NCBI RefSeq assembly: GCF_900016645.1
Contig: NZ_CDGJ01000092.1
Origin: Acididesulfobacillus acetoxydans
GTDB taxonomy: Bacteria; Bacillota; Desulfitobacteriia; Desulfitobacteriales; Desulfitobacteriaceae
Length of the DNA stretch: 58,610 nt
Direction: 5' to 3' (one strand)
The first letter of the stretch is position 1. Every line of letters begins with the position of its first letter. Positions 26,309 to 35,581 of this stretch are shown here, one piece after another. The notes under the pieces are model-generated. The model saw nothing but the letters and a program-made list of their open reading frames with translations. It was not told the origin of the DNA and made no database searches. A program made the position numbers and the translations under genes.

Positions 26309-27988
26309 TCAAGTGAAAGCCTGCCAAACCGCCATGCCACCCTCCATAAAGGAAATGTCTCCTTTAACTTTACTCTGGAGAAAACAGGCGGCTTCATAAG
26401 CCCGGATACCGAGACCGCAAAAGGTAACCAGGCCGGGGGACACCGGCAGGTCCCGATAGGTCTCTCTCAGCCGGCTCAGCGGCATATGGATGACGTTGGG
26501 AACCCGCAGCGGATCGGCATCAACCTCATCCTGCTCGCGCACATCCAGGACATGGGGGCCGGTCCCTGCTTGGATAAGCTCACGCAAAGCCCGCGCGGAG
26601 ATGCTGTGCACTTTTCCGTTCCTTTTGTTCTCCAAGGCATAAGAAGCCTGAATCACCGCGTCCACAGCCGTGGCAAAAGGAGGAGCATAGCCCAAATCCA
26701 AATCGGCCAGATCCCGCACCGTCGCTCCGAAACTCAGCGCCGTGGCCAAGACATCCAAACGCTTGATCCCGTCACCCAGCCCGCACACCTGGGCCCCCAG
26801 CAGTTTTCCCGATGTCCGTTCGGCTACCAGTTTGAGAACAATACCGGCATGGAGAGCATAATAGTGAGTCGAGTCATAGCCGCTGGCAACCAAGGCCACG
26901 CAGTCATAGCCGGCCTTGACGGCCTCCTCTTCCGTTAATCCCGTCCGCCCGACGTTCAAATCAAAGGCCTGCATGACCGAAGTTCCCTCGACTCCGGCAA
27001 AAGACGAGTCCAATCCGGCCAGTCTGTCCGCAATGACCCGGCCTTGTTTGGCCGCCGTCGAGGCCAAAGGAATGAAGACCGGTTGTCCCGTCAGGCGATG
27101 CTTTTGCTCGGCGCAATCTCCCGCAGCGTAAATATAAGGATCGTCCGTCTGCAAGTGCTCGTCCACCCGAATCGCACCCGCCACTCCCAAGGAAAGCCCC
27201 GCTTCCTCCGCCAAGTGCACATTCGGGCGAACTCCCACGCTCACGATCACCAGGTCGGCAGCCCAACGTTCTTCCCGGCTGCGCACCCCGCAGACCCGGC
27301 CTTTGCCGTCATCTTCCAATTCCGTCACCAAGGAGCCCAGGCGCAAACCGATATGCCGCTTCTCCATCTCCCTCGCAACCAGGGGGGCCATATCACTGTC
27401 CAACAGTTTCGGCAAAACCTGTCCTTCCGATTCGCAGACCGTAACATTCACTCGGGCATGGCTTAGGGCATCCGCCACCTCCAGCCCGATCAGACCCGCC
27501 CCGATGATGGTGATGTTTTTCACCTGCTTCTGCCTGATTAACTGCCGGATGGCCGCTGCATCATCCGGGTGATGCAAGGGAAAGACGCCCTCCAGGCCGA
27601 CTCCCGGCAACGGTGGCTGGAGAGGCCGCGCTCCCGTCGCCAGAACGAGGTAATCGTAGTCCAAAGACCACGTTTCCCCCGTCGTCAAAGAACGCAAGGT
27701 AACCCTTTTCTTGTCCCGCTCTATTCTTTCGGCCCGGGTGGCCGTCACAACCTCGATCCCCTTGTATTTGAGAAAGTACTCTCGATCACGAAGTACGCCG
27801 GTCGAAGTCCTCATGAGGTCATCCATTTCGGGAACCATATTGCCCAAATAAAGCGGCAAGCCACACCCGCCGTAGGAAATCAGGTTCCCCTGCTCAATTA
27901 TAACAATCTCCGCATCTTGCCGCAAACGGCGCAGACGAGCCGCAACCTTGGGTCCGGTGGCTACTCCCCCAATAATGACAACGCGCAT
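26309..27988 (-). CDS. CoA-disulfide/NADH-dependent persulfide reductase with rhodanese domain
   Basis: This 559-residue flavoprotein reduces CoA disulfide or CoA/glutathione persulfides, or polysulfide, with NAD(P)H. The N-terminal FAD fold is VVIIGGVATGPKVA; the single active-site Cys42 sits in SYGGCGLPLYLG; a second dinucleotide fold IIGAGLIGLEVA and the ATG-type GD box AAGDCAE follow. The C-terminal rhodanese domain (about 460-559) has its Cys in VTFCGLGIRAYEA. The ATG follows GAAGTGGGGTAA. It is upstream of, and in the same direction as, the dsrMK-like pair, hinting at a shared sulfur role. Confidence 0.9.
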   Translation of the reverse strand: MRVVIIGGVATGPKVAARLRRLRQDAEIVIIEQGNLISYGGCGLPLYLGNMVPEMDDLMRTSTGVLRDREYFLKYKGIEVVTATRAERIERDKKRVTLRSLTTGETWSLDYDYLVLATGARPLQPPLPGVGLEGVFPLHHPDDAAAIRQLIRQKQVKNITIIGAGLIGLEVADALSHARVNVTVCESEGQVLPKLLDSDMAPLVAREMEKRHIGLRLGSLVTELEDDGKGRVCGVRSREERWAADLVIVSVGVRPNVHLAEEAGLSLGVAGAIRVDEHLQTDDPYIYAAGDCAEQKHRLTGQPVFIPLASTAAKQGRVIADRLAGLDSSFAGVEGTSVMQAFDLNVGRTGLTEEEAVKAGYDCVALVASGYDSTHYYALHAGIVLKLVAERTSGKLLGAQVCGLGDGIKRLDVLATALSFGATVRDLADLDLGYAPPFATAVDAVIQASYALENKRNGKVHSISARALRELIQAGTGPHVLDVREQDEVDADPLRVPNVIHMPLSRLRETYRDLPVSPGLVTFCGLGIRAYEAACFLQSKVKGDISFMEGGMAVWQAFT

Positions 27989-28123
27989 TTACCCCACTTC
28001 CCTTTCTCTTCCGCTTGTCATCTCTTAGTGTAGAAGAGTTATGGTTCACTGTAAAATTTCTATTTCTTATACCCGCCATTGTCTTATCTCATTAAGACCC
28101 GCCGTCAAGCCCGTCTTTCCAGA

Positions 28124-28168
28124 CGTATCCCGTATCCCGTATCCCGTATCTCGTATCCCGTATCTCGT
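28124..28168. repeat. 7-bp tandem repeat CCCGTAT
   Basis: About six head-to-tail CCCGTAT/CTCGTAT units lie in the 207-bp gap between mgsA and the CoADR gene. A period of 7 in non-coding DNA is compatible with slippage; no other element is seen in the gap. Confidence 0.8.
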
Positions 28169-28195
28169 CAGACCGTCTTATCGAGCCCTGTCTTG

Positions 28196-28594
28196 TCAAG
28201 ATCCCAGTCTCCTTTTGATGTGCTCGATTAAAATGTGGGCGCTCTCCCAATTTGTGGCAAGAGGAATGTTGTGCACATCACATAGGCGCAGCAAGGCGGA
28301 AATATCCGGTTCATGCGGTTGAGCGGTCAAGGGATCGCGTAAGAACACGACCATATCCAATGTTTGGCTGGCGATGCGGCTGCCTATCTGCTGATCCCCG
28401 CCGAGGGGACCCGACAGAACCGTAGTTACTTCCAGACCTGTTTCCCGGCGGATGAGTTTTCCGGTCGTACCGGTGGCGGTCAATTGGCAGCGGGCCAAAA
28501 TTTCCCTGTGGGTCTGAACAAACCGGATCATTTCCGCTTTCTTGGCATCGTGGGCAATCAAAGCCAGGCGTAAAGTCCCTGAACCGTTATCCAA
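28196..28594 (-). CDS. mgsA: Methylglyoxal synthase
   Basis: This 132-residue cytoplasmic enzyme converts dihydroxyacetone phosphate to methylglyoxal plus phosphate, a bypass used when phosphate is short. Family motifs are ALIAHDAKK, TGTTGKLI, LSGPLGGDQQIGSRIA (catalytic Asp) and FLRDPLTAQPHEPDI. Three in-frame TTG codons follow AAAGGAGG; the third (28594) has the best spacing of 9 nt and is my choice. The gene lies 31 bp after cydDC and probably belongs to the cyd operon. Confidence 0.93.
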   Translation of the reverse strand: MDNGSGTLRLALIAHDAKKAEMIRFVQTHREILARCQLTATGTTGKLIRRETGLEVTTVLSGPLGGDQQIGSRIASQTLDMVVFLRDPLTAQPHEPDISALLRLCDVHNIPLATNWESAHILIEHIKRRLGS

Positions 28595-28625
28595 AACCAA
28601 CAACCTCCTTTGCTTCGCTAATCCA

Positions 28626-31600
28626 TTATAACATACCCGCAGCGGCCGGCAAAAGGCCGCGGGCTTCCGTGAAACGCCCTCCCTCCAAAGTCAAGACCCG
28701 GTCCATATGCGGCAGCACGCTCCGGTGATGCGTGATCAAGAGAACCGTCCGATCCCGGAAAAGGGAAAGAATGTCGGATATGACCTCGTTTTCTGTCTCC
28801 GGGTCCAAACCGGCCGTCGCTTCATCCAATATAAGGATGGGGGCGTCTTTGAGCAGGGCCCGGGCAATCGCCAGGCGTTGCCGCTGTCCGCCGGAAAGGC
28901 GGAAACCGCCTTCCCCGATCAGGGTGTCATAACCCTCCGGTAAACTCATGATGAACTCGTGCAATTTTGCTGAGCGAGCCGCGTTGATCAGCTCTTCTTC
29001 CGTCGCTTCGATATTGGCCAGGAGAAGGTTTTCACGCAGGGTCGCGTTAAATAAGTGCGCATCCTGAGAAACCACGCTGAATTGGCGGCGCACTTCATCG
29101 GGCCTGTCCCTCCCTATCTCCTCTCCCCGCAAGCGGATGCTTCCTGTTTCGTAGTCCCAAAAGCGCAGGAGAATGTTGACCAGGGTGCTCTTGCCCGCCC
29201 CGCTGGCTCCCGTGAGGGCCACCCTCTCTCCGCGCTTAAGGTCCAGGTCAAGGCCGCGCAGAACCCAGGTCCCGGCGCACGGGTAACGGAAAGAAAGGTT
29301 GCGGATACTGAGAAGAGGCGCCGGCGTTTGGCCGCTTGCCCGGGGATGGGTGCGCTGCGCACTCTCTCCTTTCGCCGCCGCCGGCGGGCTGGTACAAACG
29401 CCGGGCCGCGGTTCGATCAGTTCTCTCAGGCGTTGGGCCGCGCCCAAGCTTTGTTCAAGATTGGGAAAGACGAGCGGCATCGGCAGCAAAGCCTCAAAGC
29501 TGCTTGAGACCGCAAACGGCATCACCGCCAGAAACACCCCTGCCAACCGCCCTGCCATCACGTCCTGAATGGCCACGATGAGAACCATCCACATCCCCAA
29601 GTTCATTGTCAGACCTGTCGAAGCGGCGGCGAGCCCTTCGAGAAGTGCCGCTCTGCCTTGCAGCCGACCCAGCTTGCGGCTCCGGTCCGCCAGGTCCCTC
29701 CGCCGCTCGGCGGTCAAGCCAAAAGCCAGAATTTCCGCCATTCCTTGGACGCTGTCCAGCAAACCCAAATACAGTCCGGCTCGTGCTTGTGGCATTTCCC
29801 GCTGAGTACGGCGACCCAGGATTTTAATCAGCCAAGGTATCCCTATCCCCCCCGCCAAATAAAACAGGGCAAAGACCAGGCCATAGAGCAGATTAAACCC
29901 GACCAGGAAAAGACTCGATCCTATAAGAATGATGAAAGCGACGACCGGCGGAGCCAATACGCGCAGAAAAAAGTATTGCAAAGCTTCGATATCCGCTCCA
30001 ATCCGACCGAAAAGGTCCCCGCTGGCGAACGAACTCAAACCGGCCGGGGCTAACGGTTCCAGGGCCCGATAAAAGGCAACCCTGATCGTGCTCAGAATGC
30101 GAAACGTCAGGTCATGTGAAACATAGCGTTCAAAATAACGGGAAACCGCTCTCAGCAAGCCAAAAAACCGCACACCGACAATCGCCGCCATCAAATAGAG
30201 AATGGGCGGATGCTCGGCCGCACGCGAGATCAGATAAGCCGAAGTCGTCATCAGCCCGATATGGCCGGCGATCGTCAAAGTCCCAAGCAGCAAAGCCAGG
30301 AAGACACGCCCCTTGTAGGGTGCGAGTTGGCGGAGCAGCCAAAGGATGTGGCTCATCCCGGATTCTCCTTCGTCGGCCTTGCCAGCGGTCCGACCACTGG
30401 CCGGATGGGGAGGCCGAAGTGCCGGAGCCTCCGCTGCGGCATCGTTCCCTTTCTCCCACTCCGGCTCTTCTCTCCGTCTCTCTGCCCCTTCTGTCAGCGT
30501 CTCTGCCCCCTCGATCCGTATCTCTGCCGCCTCAGTCCGTATCTCCGCCGCCTCAGTCCGTCCCTCTGCCGCGTCTCTCCGTCTCTCCGCCGCGTCTCTC
30601 CGTCTCTCCGCCGCGTCTCTCCGTCTCTCTGCCGCGTCTCTCCGTCTCTCTGCCGCGTCTCTCGCCCGCTCTCCTTCTTCTGTCCGCAGCTCCGCCTCTG
30701 CCGCCCTCTTTTTCGCGCTCTCCCTTATCAACCCTTCCTCCAAGACGAGAACCCGGTCGACCCACATCAGCGCGTTTTCACCGTGCGTAACCACCAGGAC
30801 CGTCCGGCCTCGGCTGAGACTTTCAAGACTTGCATAAAGCTTTTCTTCATTGGCGGCGTCAAGACCCGTAAAAGGTTCGTCAAGCAAAAGCAAAGGCGCG
30901 TCTTTAAGAAACGCCCGGGCTACAGCCAGCCGTTGAGCCTGCCCGCCGCTCAAACGCGTTCCCTTCTCCCCGATTTGTGTCTCGTACCCATCCGGAAGCA
31001 AGGAGACAAACTCCTCCACCCCAGCCTTCTTAGCCGCCTCAAGCACATCCGCCCGCGACGCGTCCCTCCTTCCCAGGCGGATGTTTTCGTAAATGCTCGC
31101 GGCAAAAAGATGCGGATGTTGGGGAACATACGCCACCCGGCGCCGCCATTCCTCCTTATTCCAGACCCGGAGGGGCAGACCGCCGGCCGTGATCACCCCC
31201 CGGTCCGGTTCCGTAAATCCCATGAGGAGGCGGAGCACCGTACTCTTTCCCACCCCGCTTTGCCCGGTAAGGGCCACGCGCTCCCCCCGTCCAAGAGAAA
31301 AAGAGACCCCTTTCAAACAGGGTCTGCTCCTTCCCGGATAAGTGTAGCTCACCTGCTCAAAGGACAGAAATCCGCTGTCCTCCCGGACCCCTGCACAAGC
31401 GAAGGGCAAGAGCTCCCCGGCATTCCGGGCCCCTGCTAAAGCGGCTGAAACCCCTTCCGTCTCAGAAGCCGGCTCCGCCAGCAAGGCGAAAACTCTATTG
31501 GCGGCGCTAACCCCGCTCAAACTGGCATGAAACTGCGTTCCCAGCACTCTCAGGGGCTGATAGAGTTCGGGCGCCAACAGTAAAACAAACAAGGCGGTGG

Positions 31601-32393
31601 TAAAAGAAATGCCGCCCGCCAGCAGGCGCAATCCCAGAGCAACGGCGACCAATGCGGTACTGAGCGTCGCCAAGAGCTCCAGCACCAAAGCTGAAAGAAA
31701 AGCCACCCGCAAAACATCGAGAGTTGTCCGACGAAAGTTGTCACTGACCCTGCCGATCACCCGGCTTTGGGATTCACTGCGCCCGAACATTTTCAAAGTG
31801 GACAACCCTTGCAAGATATCGAGAAAATGGGCACTCATCCGGCTCATCTCCTGCCAATGCACCAGCGCCTTCTTCTCTGCCAGCTTACCGATGAGAATCA
31901 TAAACAGAGGAATCAAAGGTGCCGTAATGAGGAGAATTAAAGCGCTCGTCCAGTCCGCGGGAAAGGCAAAAACAAGGATGATAGCTGGTATGAGAACCGC
32001 CAAAACCAGTTGGGGCAGATAGCGGGCGAAATACTCCTCCAGGGCTTCCACCCCGTCCACCCAGGTATTCAGGATCTCTCCGCTCCGCTCGCCCTGAACA
32101 AAAGCCGGACCGAGTTTAAATAAGTGAGCAGCCAAGCGCTGCCTCACCCGATCCTTGATCGCGGCCGCTCCCTCATGGGCCAAAACGATACCGGCGCCCT
32201 GAGCCGCGGCCTTAAACATTATGACCGCAAGGACGGGCACAAGCAAACCTTTGAGGGAAACCCGGCTCACTGCCAACGCCAAATAGCGCGCTTGCAGGAC
32301 CGAGAGGACGGCAGCCAGCCCGCCCAGGATAAGGGCAGACCCCAGATAGCCTTTCACCTTCCAAGCCTCGCGGGCCAGTCTTTTGTCCAGCAC
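28626..32393 (-). CDS. cydDC: CydDC thiol-reductant ABC exporter, CydD and CydC fused in one frame
   Basis: This protein of about 1255 residues is two complete half-transporters. The CydD half has a six-helix domain, Walker A GQSGVGKST, signature LSGGQAQRLAVAR and LLLLDEPFTGLD. The CydC half starts at MSHILWLLRQLAPYKGR and has GASGAGKST, LSGGQRQRLAIAR and ILILDEATAGLD. CydDC exports cysteine/glutathione or heme-linked reductant needed to assemble cytochrome bd. The halves are normally separate proteins; here a linker of about 100 residues made of 7-residue AERRRDA repeats joins them. AAGGAGA (30364-30370) stands 7 nt before the internal ATG 30356, so CydC may also be made separately. Start: GTG 32393, 9 nt after GGGGAG. 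Confidence 0.92.
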   Translation of the reverse strand: MLDKRLAREAWKVKGYLGSALILGGLAAVLSVLQARYLALAVSRVSLKGLLVPVLAVIMFKAAAQGAGIVLAHEGAAAIKDRVRQRLAAHLFKLGPAFVQGERSGEILNTWVDGVEALEEYFARYLPQLVLAVLIPAIILVFAFPADWTSALILLITAPLIPLFMILIGKLAEKKALVHWQEMSRMSAHFLDILQGLSTLKMFGRSESQSRVIGRVSDNFRRTTLDVLRVAFLSALVLELLATLSTALVAVALGLRLLAGGISFTTALFVLLLAPELYQPLRVLGTQFHASLSGVSAANRVFALLAEPASETEGVSAALAGARNAGELLPFACAGVREDSGFLSFEQVSYTYPGRSRPCLKGVSFSLGRGERVALTGQSGVGKSTVLRLLMGFTEPDRGVITAGGLPLRVWNKEEWRRRVAYVPQHPHLFAASIYENIRLGRRDASRADVLEAAKKAGVEEFVSLLPDGYETQIGEKGTRLSGGQAQRLAVARAFLKDAPLLLLDEPFTGLDAANEEKLYASLESLSRGRTVLVVTHGENALMWVDRVLVLEEGLIRESAKKRAAEAELRTEEGERARDAAERRRDAAERRRDAAERRRDAAERRRDAAEGRTEAAEIRTEAAEIRIEGAETLTEGAERRREEPEWEKGNDAAAEAPALRPPHPASGRTAGKADEGESGMSHILWLLRQLAPYKGRVFLALLLGTLTIAGHIGLMTTSAYLISRAAEHPPILYLMAAIVGVRFFGLLRAVSRYFERYVSHDLTFRILSTIRVAFYRALEPLAPAGLSSFASGDLFGRIGADIEALQYFFLRVLAPPVVAFIILIGSSLFLVGFNLLYGLVFALFYLAGGIGIPWLIKILGRRTQREMPQARAGLYLGLLDSVQGMAEILAFGLTAERRRDLADRSRKLGRLQGRAALLEGLAAASTGLTMNLGMWMVLIVAIQDVMAGRLAGVFLAVMPFAVSSSFEALLPMPLVFPNLEQSLGAAQRLRELIEPRPGVCTSPPAAAKGESAQRTHPRASGQTPAPLLSIRNLSFRYPCAGTWVLRGLDLDLKRGERVALTGASGAGKSTLVNILLRFWDYETGSIRLRGEEIGRDRPDEVRRQFSVVSQDAHLFNATLRENLLLANIEATEEELINAARSAKLHEFIMSLPEGYDTLIGEGGFRLSGGQRQRLAIARALLKDAPILILDEATAGLDPETENEVISDILSLFRDRTVLLITHHRSVLPHMDRVLTLEGGRFTEARGLLPAAAGML
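30484..30672. repeat. 21-bp coding minisatellite in the CydD-CydC linker
   Basis: About nine 21-bp units, four nearly perfect (30568-30651), encode the heptapeptide repeat AERRRDA and its variants TEAAEIR/EGAETLT on the minus strand. The strand asymmetry is strong (pyrimidine-rich on plus). The encoded stretch is highly charged and predicted helical. Confidence 0.9.
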
Positions 32394-32496
32394 CCTCAAC
32401 ACCTCCCCTTTTCCGGGACCCTCTCGACCTCAAGGGGCCCAGATACGCCTTCACTGCTTCAGGCTTCTTCCGGGCCCGCATCATCCCCGCCGGGGT

Positions 32497-33501
32497 TTAA
32501 TAGTGGAGATTTTTGAAATTGACGCGCCGCCGAAATACCCAATAAGTCCAACCTTGATAGAGGAGCACGAAGGGGACGAGAATCAAGGCCACAATCGTCA
32601 TGATTCTCAGGGTATATGGGCTGGAGGCGGCATTGTAGATCGTTAAACTCCATTGCGGCCGTAAACTGGAAACCATGACCCGGGGGAAAAGTCCCCAAAA
32701 GACCGAAGCGGTGAGAAAGAGTATGGTCAGGGCGTTGAAGACAAAGGCCCAGCCGGAACGGCCCCGGCGTACCGCGGCATAAGACAGGATCAAGGCCAAT
32801 GCGGACAGAATCAGGACGAACCCCGCTCCTCCCCGGGTAAACAGATCCGTCTGCAAATAGGTGAGCAACGCGAACACCAGCACGAGCAGGATGGTCGCAA
32901 GCCCCGTTACCTTAGCGGCCCCTTGGGCTCTTTCAAGCAGCGAGGTCTCAGTCTTCAGACTCAGATAGAGGGCGCCGTGGTAAATAAAGAGAAAGAGAAG
33001 GGCCAATCCTCCCGTGAGGCTGTAAAGGCTGAGAAGATCCCAAAAGCCCCCGGCATACTGCAGGGCAGAATTGATGGGCACCCCATGCACCAGGTCGGCC
33101 ACCGCGACGCCCCAGAGCAAAGCCGTAACCAAGCTTCCGCCGAAGAGAAGCCAATCCCAGAGTTTCCGCCAGATCACTCCCTCGTGGCTGCTGCGGAATT
33201 CGAACGAAACCCCGCGCACGATGAGAGCGATCAACATGAGAGCCAGCGCCAGGTAAAACCCGCTGAACAGGGTCGCGTACCAATTGGGAAAGGCGGCGAA
33301 AATCGCCCCGCCGGCCGTAATGAGCCAGACCTCGTTTCCGTCCCACACCGGCCCGATACTGTTCGTCAAAACACGCCTTTCGTCATCCGTCCGGCCCAAA
33401 AAAGGCAAGAGGACGCCCACCCCGTAATCAAACCCCTCGAGGAAGAAAAACCCGGTAAAGAGCACCGCAATCAGAATGAACCAAAGTGTGTTTAAGTCCA
33501 C
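32497..33501 (-). CDS. cydB: Cytochrome bd quinol oxidase subunit II
   Basis: This 334-residue integral membrane subunit pairs with CydA and reduces O2 with electrons from quinol. It has about eight hydrophobic segments; the N-terminal signature FFLEGFDYGVGVLLP and the conserved WDGNEVWLITAGGA are present. The GTG start at 33501 lies 8 nt after GGGGGG and overlaps the last codons of cydA, so translation is coupled. Confidence 0.95.
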   Translation of the reverse strand: MDLNTLWFILIAVLFTGFFFLEGFDYGVGVLLPFLGRTDDERRVLTNSIGPVWDGNEVWLITAGGAIFAAFPNWYATLFSGFYLALALMLIALIVRGVSFEFRSSHEGVIWRKLWDWLLFGGSLVTALLWGVAVADLVHGVPINSALQYAGGFWDLLSLYSLTGGLALLFLFIYHGALYLSLKTETSLLERAQGAAKVTGLATILLVLVFALLTYLQTDLFTRGGAGFVLILSALALILSYAAVRRGRSGWAFVFNALTILFLTASVFWGLFPRVMVSSLRPQWSLTIYNAASSPYTLRIMTIVALILVPFVLLYQGWTYWVFRRRVNFKNLHY

Positions 33502-34883
33502 AGTGATGCCCCCCTTTCCATGCCTTTCCCGTTTGGATCCGTAACCGTTTCCTCAGGCCCCCTGCGGATATACTTCAATAGGAGAAAGCCGTCGGCCACC
33601 GCCAAAACCCCGTAGACCAATGTGAACAGGATCAGGGTCGTCAGAACTTCTCCCGCCGAGACCGAAGGCGACACGGCGGACGCGGTTTTTTGCAACCCGT
33701 AGACGATCCAGGGCTGCCGGCCCGTCTCGGCCATGTACCAGCCCGTAAAATTGGCGATATAGGGCAGGGGAACGGTCCAGACCAAAGCCTTGAGAAAACG
33801 TGTCTTCCCTTCCGGGAATCCCTTCTTCCATGAGAACCAAGCCGCCAGCAGCGCGGCCAGAACCAGCCACCCCCCAATCAAAACCATGATCCGGAAACTC
33901 CAGAACATCGGCGCCACCGGCGGGATGTAGTTGCCGGGCCCGTATTTCTGCACGTCCGCAGCCTGGAGTTCTTTAATTCCGGTCACTTTACCCCTAAAAC
34001 TGTTGTGCGAGAGAAAGCTGAGCAGTCCGGGAACCTTGACGTCCATCGTGTTGTTTTCCGCTTTCTGGTCAATCGCCGCGATCACAGAAAAAGCGGCAGG
34101 GTTTTCGGTTTGCCATTGGGCCTCCGCCGCCGCCATGCTCATGGGCTGGGTGCGAACCAAATATTGCCCCTGCAAGTGCCCAATCGCCGCAGTGGCGAGG
34201 ATGCTGATCAGAGCGAAAATCACGGCCAGCCGGAAGGAGCGCCGGAAAAGGTCCTGATACTTGTGGCGCAGCAAGTGGTAGGCGCTGATCCCCAGCACGA
34301 AAAAACCCGCTGTCGTAAAACCGCTGAGAACGGTATGGGGAAACTGATAAAAGACATGCGGGTTGGTCACGACAGCCCAAAAGCTGCTCATCTCCGCCCG
34401 GCCGTGGCGCAGCACGTAGCCCACAGGTTCCTGCATGAATGAGTTGGCGATGAGTATCCATAGGGCTGACAGGTTACTGGCGATGGCTACCAACCAGATG
34501 GTCAGGGCATGAACTTTCTTGGGCAGCCTATCCCAGCCGAATACCCAGACTCCCAAGAATGTGGATTCGATAAAAAAGGCCAAAAGAGCCTCAATGGCCA
34601 AAGGGGCTCCGAAAATGTCCCCCATAAAACGTGAATATTCCGACCAATTCATGCCGAATTGGAACTCCTGGACCAGGCCTGTGACGACGCCCATGGCGAA
34701 GTTGATGAGAAACAATTTGCCCCAGAATTGGGTCATTTTCTTGTAGGTTTCGTCACCCGTGCGGACGTACTGGGTCTCCATGATGGCGACTAGGACTGAC
34801 AAACCCAGCGTCAGAGGAACAAAAAGAAAATGATAAGCTGTGGTTATACCGAACTGCAACCGGGCTAAGACCAATTCACTCAT
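33492..34883 (-). CDS. cydA: Cytochrome bd quinol oxidase subunit I
   Basis: This 463-residue heme-carrying subunit begins MSELVLARLQFGITTAYHF, with the conserved heme-ligand His in the first helix, and has the family motif GRQPW near residue 382. The Q-loop is of the short type usual in Bacillota. In an anaerobe this oxidase is expected to scavenge O2. The ATG follows GGGAGGAGAGAACGG. It is the first gene of cydA-cydB-cydDC-mgsA behind the promoter at 35165-35193. Confidence 0.96.
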   Translation of the reverse strand: MSELVLARLQFGITTAYHFLFVPLTLGLSVLVAIMETQYVRTGDETYKKMTQFWGKLFLINFAMGVVTGLVQEFQFGMNWSEYSRFMGDIFGAPLAIEALLAFFIESTFLGVWVFGWDRLPKKVHALTIWLVAIASNLSALWILIANSFMQEPVGYVLRHGRAEMSSFWAVVTNPHVFYQFPHTVLSGFTTAGFFVLGISAYHLLRHKYQDLFRRSFRLAVIFALISILATAAIGHLQGQYLVRTQPMSMAAAEAQWQTENPAAFSVIAAIDQKAENNTMDVKVPGLLSFLSHNSFRGKVTGIKELQAADVQKYGPGNYIPPVAPMFWSFRIMVLIGGWLVLAALLAAWFSWKKGFPEGKTRFLKALVWTVPLPYIANFTGWYMAETGRQPWIVYGLQKTASAVSPSVSAGEVLTTLILFTLVYGVLAVADGFLLLKYIRRGPEETVTDPNGKGMERGASLWT

Positions 34884-35164
34884 TCCGTTCTCTCCTCCCG
34901 TAAAAGTTTTTCAGCTCTTCCTCTGCAGTCCCGTCTCGGCCTCCTTACCCTCACCCAAGCAAGGGCCGAGGCCGCTCCGCATCACCTTCTTCCCCACAAT
35001 TGAGTATGTATCCGGGAATGCCGGTGACCCTGCGGCTTCAGGCTCTCCTGAGCCTTTTCCCTCCGGAGTCAGTACCCCCGGAACCGGTGCCCCCGGAGTC
35101 AGGAGAGACGTTTCCCCCGTCCGGTAAATCCTCTGCCTTCTCGGGCACCCCGTCGTTCGATATT

Positions 35165-35220
35165 ATTTTATTTGCTTTAAATACATTTGTCAACTTATTC
35201 TAACTACCTTATGATCATAA
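35165..35220 (-). promoter_or_regulatory. cyd operon promoter with an upstream 12-bp palindrome
   Basis: Minus strand: TTGACA (35193-35188), 17-bp spacer, TAAAAT (35170-35165), a near-consensus promoter with a leader of about 270 nt. Sixteen bp upstream of the -35 box lies the perfect palindrome TTATGATCATAA (35209-35220), a possible site for a redox or FNR/CRP-type regulator. The leader contains a doubled CCCCCGGAGTCAG-like repeat (about 35050-35103). Confidence 0.65.
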
Positions 35221-35476
35221 TTCTAATCAATTTATCCGCATATTTCCACAAAGGTCACCCCGGCCCACGGGTATATGTCGCTCATAACCGCATCCAGCGA
35301 ACTCCTGCCCCTTCTGTCCTCACTCCGTGGACATTTCTTTGGCCGACTCTTTGAAAAAGAGCGATCCTGGCTTGAAATTCGCCCGTTCGAAACATAAAAT
35401 CCCCTGTGCCTGTCCACGATAACACGGGGCGAATTGATTGATAAGGTTCCTCAATATAGAATCAAATCGTGTCAAC

Positions 35477-35505
35477 TTGTTTTCCCCCGCGCCAAAAGCT
35501 ATACT
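35477..35505 (+). promoter_or_regulatory. Promoter of the pqqD-like/pepV pair
   Basis: TTGTTT (35477-35482), a 17-bp spacer and TATACT (35500-35505) on the plus strand lie about 75 bp upstream of the PqqD-like start. The rest of 35221-35476 shows no gene. Confidence 0.5.
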
Positions 35506-35581
35506 TGATTCAGAAACTTGCGCAACCGGAAATAATACGGTGACGGCCTTTAGGGCATTCGCGCCAACCCAGGGGTGTTGC

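Noticed and set aside
30210..31439. 409-codon plus-strand ORF opposite cydDC
   Set aside because: It is the antisense shadow of a well-supported ABC transporter gene, kept open by the repeat and GC bias.
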